From Bacteroidota bacterium (GTDB lineage Bacteria; Bacteroidota; Ignavibacteria; Ignavibacteriales; Ignavibacteriaceae), in NCBI GenBank assembly GCA_021796135.1, contig JAJYOQ010000143.1:1-9067 (forward strand): DNA of 9,067 nucleotides, in the 5' to 3' direction. Positions 6,554-9,067 of the stretch are shown in pieces. Numbering within the stretch: position 1 is the stretch's first letter; each line of letters opens with the position of its first letter. Position numbers and translations under genes: made by a program. A model generated the notes under the pieces. That model worked only from the letters and a program-made list of their open reading frames with translations. It did not search any database and was not told the origin of the DNA.

Positions 6554-8056
6554 ATGAGGCAAATTTTTGCGACTAAACCCCTAAAAGTTTTACTAGATGA
6601 AGTTAACAGCGATAACCGGCTACGACGTGTTCTTGGTCCGGTTGCTCTTACTAGTCTTGGTGTCGGAGCTATAATTGGTACCGGAATTTTTGTCCTTACC
6701 GGCGTAGCTGCTCACGATAAAACAGGTCCGGCTATTGTTCTGTCTTTCGTAGTCTCCGGTCTAGCATGCATCTTTGCCGCTTTATCTTACGCTGAATTTG
6801 CATCGATGGTTCCGGTCGCCGGCTCGGCTTATACTTATGCTTATGCTACACTAGGAGAGTTATTCGCATGGATTATTGGCTGGGATTTAATACTAGAATA
6901 TGCTGTTGCTTCTGCTACTGTTGCTCACGGATGGTCTCATTATTTTCAGGATTTTATAAGCATACTCGGAGTAAGATTTAGCCATCTTATTTCAAATGCC
7001 CCGTTTGATTTCAATCCGGCTACGGGTTTACTTACTTCAACAGGATCAGTTCTTGATTTACCTGCAATTCTAATTACACTAATTATAACAATTATTTTAG
7101 TAAAGGGAATTAAAGAAAGTGCCGGTTTTAACGCCGGGATTGTTATTACAAAACTGGCTATTGTTCTTTTTGTAATTGTACTGGGTGCATTTTATGTCAA
7201 TTCTGCCAACTGGCATCCTTTTGCTCCTTATGGATATTCAGGTCTGAGTTTATTTGGTAAAACTATATGGGGTCAAACCGGTCCGGGAGGAGCACCTGTG
7301 GGCGTTCTGGCTGGTGCTGCTATAATATTCTTTGCATATATCGGATTTGATTCTGTTTCAACTCACTCAGAAGAAGCGAAGAACCCTAAAAGAGATGTTC
7401 CGATCGGGATTATTACATCTTTAGTTCTAAGCACTGTACTTTATATTGCAGTTTCCGGAATATTAACAGGTATGGTCGGATATAATAAAATAGATATTAA
7501 TGCTCCTGTATCAAATGCTTTCAAACAGGTGGGCTTAGTTTGGGCTCAATTCTTAATATCGCTAGGGGCAGTTGCCGGTATTACTTCTGTTCTTCTTGTT
7601 ATGATGCTGAGTCAGGCAAGAATATTTTTGGCAATGGCCAGAGACGGTTTACTACCTACAAAATTTTTCGGTGATGTGCATGAAAAATTCCGCACTCCAT
7701 GGAAATCAACTATACTTACGGGAATATTTGTTTCTATATTAGCAGGTTTTTTACCTTTAAGAGTATTAGCAGACTTGGTTAATATAGGTACCTTATTTGC
7801 GTTCGTGGTTGTTTGTGCTGCTGTTATAATTATGAGAAAGACTCACCCCGAAGCAGAGCGCCCGTTTAGAGCTCCATTTGTTCCTCTGGTACCGATTTTG
7901 GGTATTCTTATTTGCGGATTATTAATGTTTTCATTGCCTGAAGAAAATTGGTTAAGATTATTCGGCTGGCTTGCAATCGGTTTAGTAATCTATTTCTTTT
8001 ACGGACGACATCATAGCATTATGCACAAGATAATGAATGAAGAAAAAAATAGTTAG
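6554..8056 (+). CDS. APC-superfamily amino acid permease, cationic amino acid transporter (CAT) type
   Basis: This 500-residue inner-membrane protein has about 12 hydrophobic spans and the LeuT/APC fold signatures. The broken helix 1 has GVGAIIGTGIFVLTG (36-50), the backbone-binding loop for the substrate carboxylate and amino group. Helix 3 has WIIGWDLILEYAVASA (106-121). Helix 6 and its following loop read FFAYIGFDSVSTHSEEAKNP (259-278), then KRDVP. Helix 8 and its loop carry QARIFLAMARDGLLP (354-368). These are hallmarks of the CAT group within the APC superfamily (YfnA/ApcT-like), which usually take up amino acids by proton symport. Substrate cannot be fixed from sequence: basic, branched or broad-range amino acids are possible. 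It has its own candidate promoter and AAGGA at 6542-6546 before the ATG. The reading frame is intact and of normal length. No catabolic gene adjoins it to hint at substrate. Confidence 0.9.
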   Translation: MRQIFATKPLKVLLDEVNSDNRLRRVLGPVALTSLGVGAIIGTGIFVLTGVAAHDKTGPAIVLSFVVSGLACIFAALSYAEFASMVPVAGSAYTYAYATLGELFAWIIGWDLILEYAVASATVAHGWSHYFQDFISILGVRFSHLISNAPFDFNPATGLLTSTGSVLDLPAILITLIITIILVKGIKESAGFNAGIVITKLAIVLFVIVLGAFYVNSANWHPFAPYGYSGLSLFGKTIWGQTGPGGAPVGVLAGAAIIFFAYIGFDSVSTHSEEAKNPKRDVPIGIITSLVLSTVLYIAVSGILTGMVGYNKIDINAPVSNAFKQVGLVWAQFLISLGAVAGITSVLLVMMLSQARIFLAMARDGLLPTKFFGDVHEKFRTPWKSTILTGIFVSILAGFLPLRVLADLVNIGTLFAFVVVCAAVIIMRKTHPEAERPFRAPFVPLVPILGILICGLLMFSLPEENWLRLFGWLAIGLVIYFFYGRHHSIMHKIMNEEKNS

Positions 8057-8132
8057 AATTGTTAAAAAAATCACTTAATTATAAATAAAAATTAAATATT
8101 TTTGTAATTGAAATAAAACTAAAAACAAATTG

Positions 8133-8158
8133 AAACATCTAAAGAGAGATATGTTTTT
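8133..8158 (+). terminator. Terminator-like hairpin between the permease gene and exbB
   Basis: AAACAT-CT (8133-8140) pairs with AG-(at)-ATGTTT (8147-8156), an 8-bp stem with a 2-base bulge and 6-base loop. T-rich sequence follows (8154-8158, then more T after one A and onward). The stem is AT-rich and therefore weak. It lies 77 bases past the permease stop, inside a 147-bp AT-rich gap that otherwise shows no feature beyond the exbB ribosome binding site. Confidence 0.35.
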
Positions 8159-8203
8159 ATTTTTATTGGTTTATGAATTCAATTTTCTGAGAAAGGATTA
8201 AAA

Positions 8204-8854
8204 ATGTACAACCCCAGTCTCCTTGATCTTGTAGCCAAAGGAGGTTATGTAATATTTATATTAATTATCTGCTCGCTGCTTTCCTTTAAAGTTGCAATAG
8301 AGAAGTTTATTACATTCAAAGGAATTACTGAAAAAGTAATAAGCGATTTTATGCATAATATTTACCGAAGCTTAAAAGCTAATGATATTAACGATGCGCT
8401 TTATGTCTGCAAGTCAAGTACCTGGAATTGGTGGTTTTTAAAAGTTAAATGCCCTTTATCTAATGTAGTTGCATATATCCTTGAACAATCAAAAGAATCG
8501 AAAGAAGAACTTGAACAGTCAGCTTATACTCAGCTTGATAAAGAAATAGCTAAGATGGAAAAAGGACTTGGCATTCTTGCTACTTTAGGAAGTATTTCAC
8601 CTTTTATAGGATTATTTGGAACTGTAGTCGGCATTATCAAATCATTTAATGCTCTTACGGTTCAGGATACTTCAAATTATACTTCAGTAATGAGCGGTAT
8701 TGCTGATGCGCTAATTGCTACTGCTGCCGGACTTCTAGTGGCTGTTCCCGCAGTTATGTTTTACAATTATTTTATGAAAAGACTCAAATTAAGTATGCCG
8801 CTTTATGACGAAGCTATTCAAAAAACTCTGCGTTATATTAAGCAGTTGAAATGA
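8204..8854 (+). CDS. exbB: MotA/TolQ/ExbB-family proton channel subunit
   Basis: This 216-residue inner-membrane protein has three spans, at about 14-33, 125-147 and 166-188, in the ExbB/TolQ arrangement with a cytoplasmic domain between spans 1 and 2. The N-terminus [13 protein letters not shown] matches the usual start of bacterial ExbB-like proteins. Span 2 has [20 protein letters not shown] (129-148) with T140, and span 3 has [20 protein letters not shown] (165-184) with T173; these Thr residues line the proton path in the family. With ExbD it would convert the proton motive force into movement of TonB. The stop overlaps the start of exbD (ATGA, 8851-8854), showing translational coupling. 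Oddities: Asp168 where E. coli ExbB has Glu, and a tryptophan-rich stretch [11 protein letters not shown] (72-82). AAGGAT at 8193-8198 supports the start. TolQ is an alternative name; no tol/pal genes are visible. Confidence 0.88.
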   Translation: MYNPSLLDLVAKGGYVIFILIICSLLSFKVAIEKFITFKGITEKVISDFMHNIYRSLKANDINDALYVCKSSTWNWWFLKVKCPLSNVVAYILEQSKESKEELEQSAYTQLDKEIAKMEKGLGILATLGSISPFIGLFGTVVGIIKSFNALTVQDTSNYTSVMSGIADALIATAAGLLVAVPAVMFYNYFMKRLKLSMPLYDEAIQKTLRYIKQLK

Positions 8855-9067
8855 GTGCAAAATCAATGAGAAGATACAAAATCGATGAGAAAGAATTCTC
8901 TGAAATAAATATAACTCCGTTTACCGATGTTATATTGGTAGTACTTATTATATTTATGATTACCAGCCCTTTTCTAATTACCGGAGCCTTAAAAGTCAAA
9001 CTTCCTCAATCTTCATCTGCTGAGACTACGGTAAATAACAGCATTGAAGTTTATCTAAATGCTCAAA
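8851..9067 (+). CDS. exbD: ExbD/TolR-family protein, 3'-truncated by the window edge
   Basis: The ATG at 8851 overlaps the exbB stop (ATGA), and the frame stays open to the window end (72 full codons visible of a protein usually near 130-200 residues). A short basic cytoplasmic start (KSMRRYK, 4-10) leads to [20 protein letters not shown] (16-35), the ExbD/TolR signature. Its membrane Asp (D26) is the residue that takes part in proton transfer between ExbD and ExbB. The single span runs to about residue 45, followed by [12 protein letters not shown], the start of the periplasmic region. It has no separate ribosome binding site of note, fitting coupled translation with exbB. A tonB gene or a second exbD could follow outside the window. 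ExbD versus TolR cannot be decided here. Confidence 0.88.
   Translation, partial: MSAKSMRRYKIDEKEFSEINITPFTDVILVVLIIFMITSPFLITGALKVKLPQSSSAETTVNNSIEVYLNAQ

Noticed and set aside
1..9067. Mobile element, phage, CRISPR array, toxin-antitoxin or defence system
   Set aside because: No transposase, integrase, repeat-spacer pattern or matching gene pair was found; all genes are ordinary transport, energy or phosphoesterase genes with similar base composition.

Overview
The window is AT-rich (clearly below 50% G+C by eye) with densely packed genes, all on the + strand. The probable source is a member of the Bacteroidota/Chlorobiota/Ignavibacteriota group, with Ignavibacteria-like bacteria as my best guess. 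This rests on gene content (a BtuB-type TonB-dependent receptor under a cobalamin riboswitch, a K+-independent membrane pyrophosphatase, a CAT-type amino acid permease and an ExbB/ExbD pair) and on good Shine-Dalgarno sequences in front of every gene whose start is inside the window except the overlapped exbD. Most true Bacteroidota make little use of Shine-Dalgarno sequences, whereas relatives outside the core group do. The taxon is an inference and no marker gene is present.

Layout. Positions 2-856 hold the 3' part of a calcineurin-like metallophosphoesterase whose N-terminus lies outside the window. Positions 857-1260 (404 bases without a gene) are regulatory: a weak terminator-like hairpin, a candidate promoter, a clear cobalamin (AdoCbl-type) riboswitch aptamer at about 963-1130, and an expression platform ending in a hairpin that buries the ribosome binding site of the next gene. 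Positions 1261-3204 encode that gene, a BtuB-like outer-membrane cobalamin receptor. After 179 bp containing a REP-like palindrome comes a small multi-span membrane protein of the DUF6580 type (3384-3914), a candidate inner-membrane partner for uptake. A 273-bp AT-rich gap with one clear hairpin leads to a K+-independent H+-pumping pyrophosphatase (4188-6359), closed by a textbook intrinsic terminator. A separately promoted amino acid/polyamine permease follows (6554-8056). Last come exbB (8204-8854) and the start of exbD (from 8851, overlapping exbB by ATGA, running off the end).

How the parts fit. Cobalamin binding to the leader RNA should shut off BtuB translation. BtuB needs TonB-ExbB-ExbD and the proton motive force for transport. 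ExbB/ExbD are encoded in the same window, and the pyrophosphatase contributes to the proton gradient that ExbB/ExbD and possibly the permease use. Proximity does not prove that these ExbB/ExbD proteins serve this BtuB. I see no phage, insertion sequence, CRISPR array, tRNA or rRNA. The least ordinary elements are the riboswitch expression platform, with a visible candidate anti-sequestor, and the DUF6580-type gene next to btuB. I do not see evidence for a wholly new multi-gene system.
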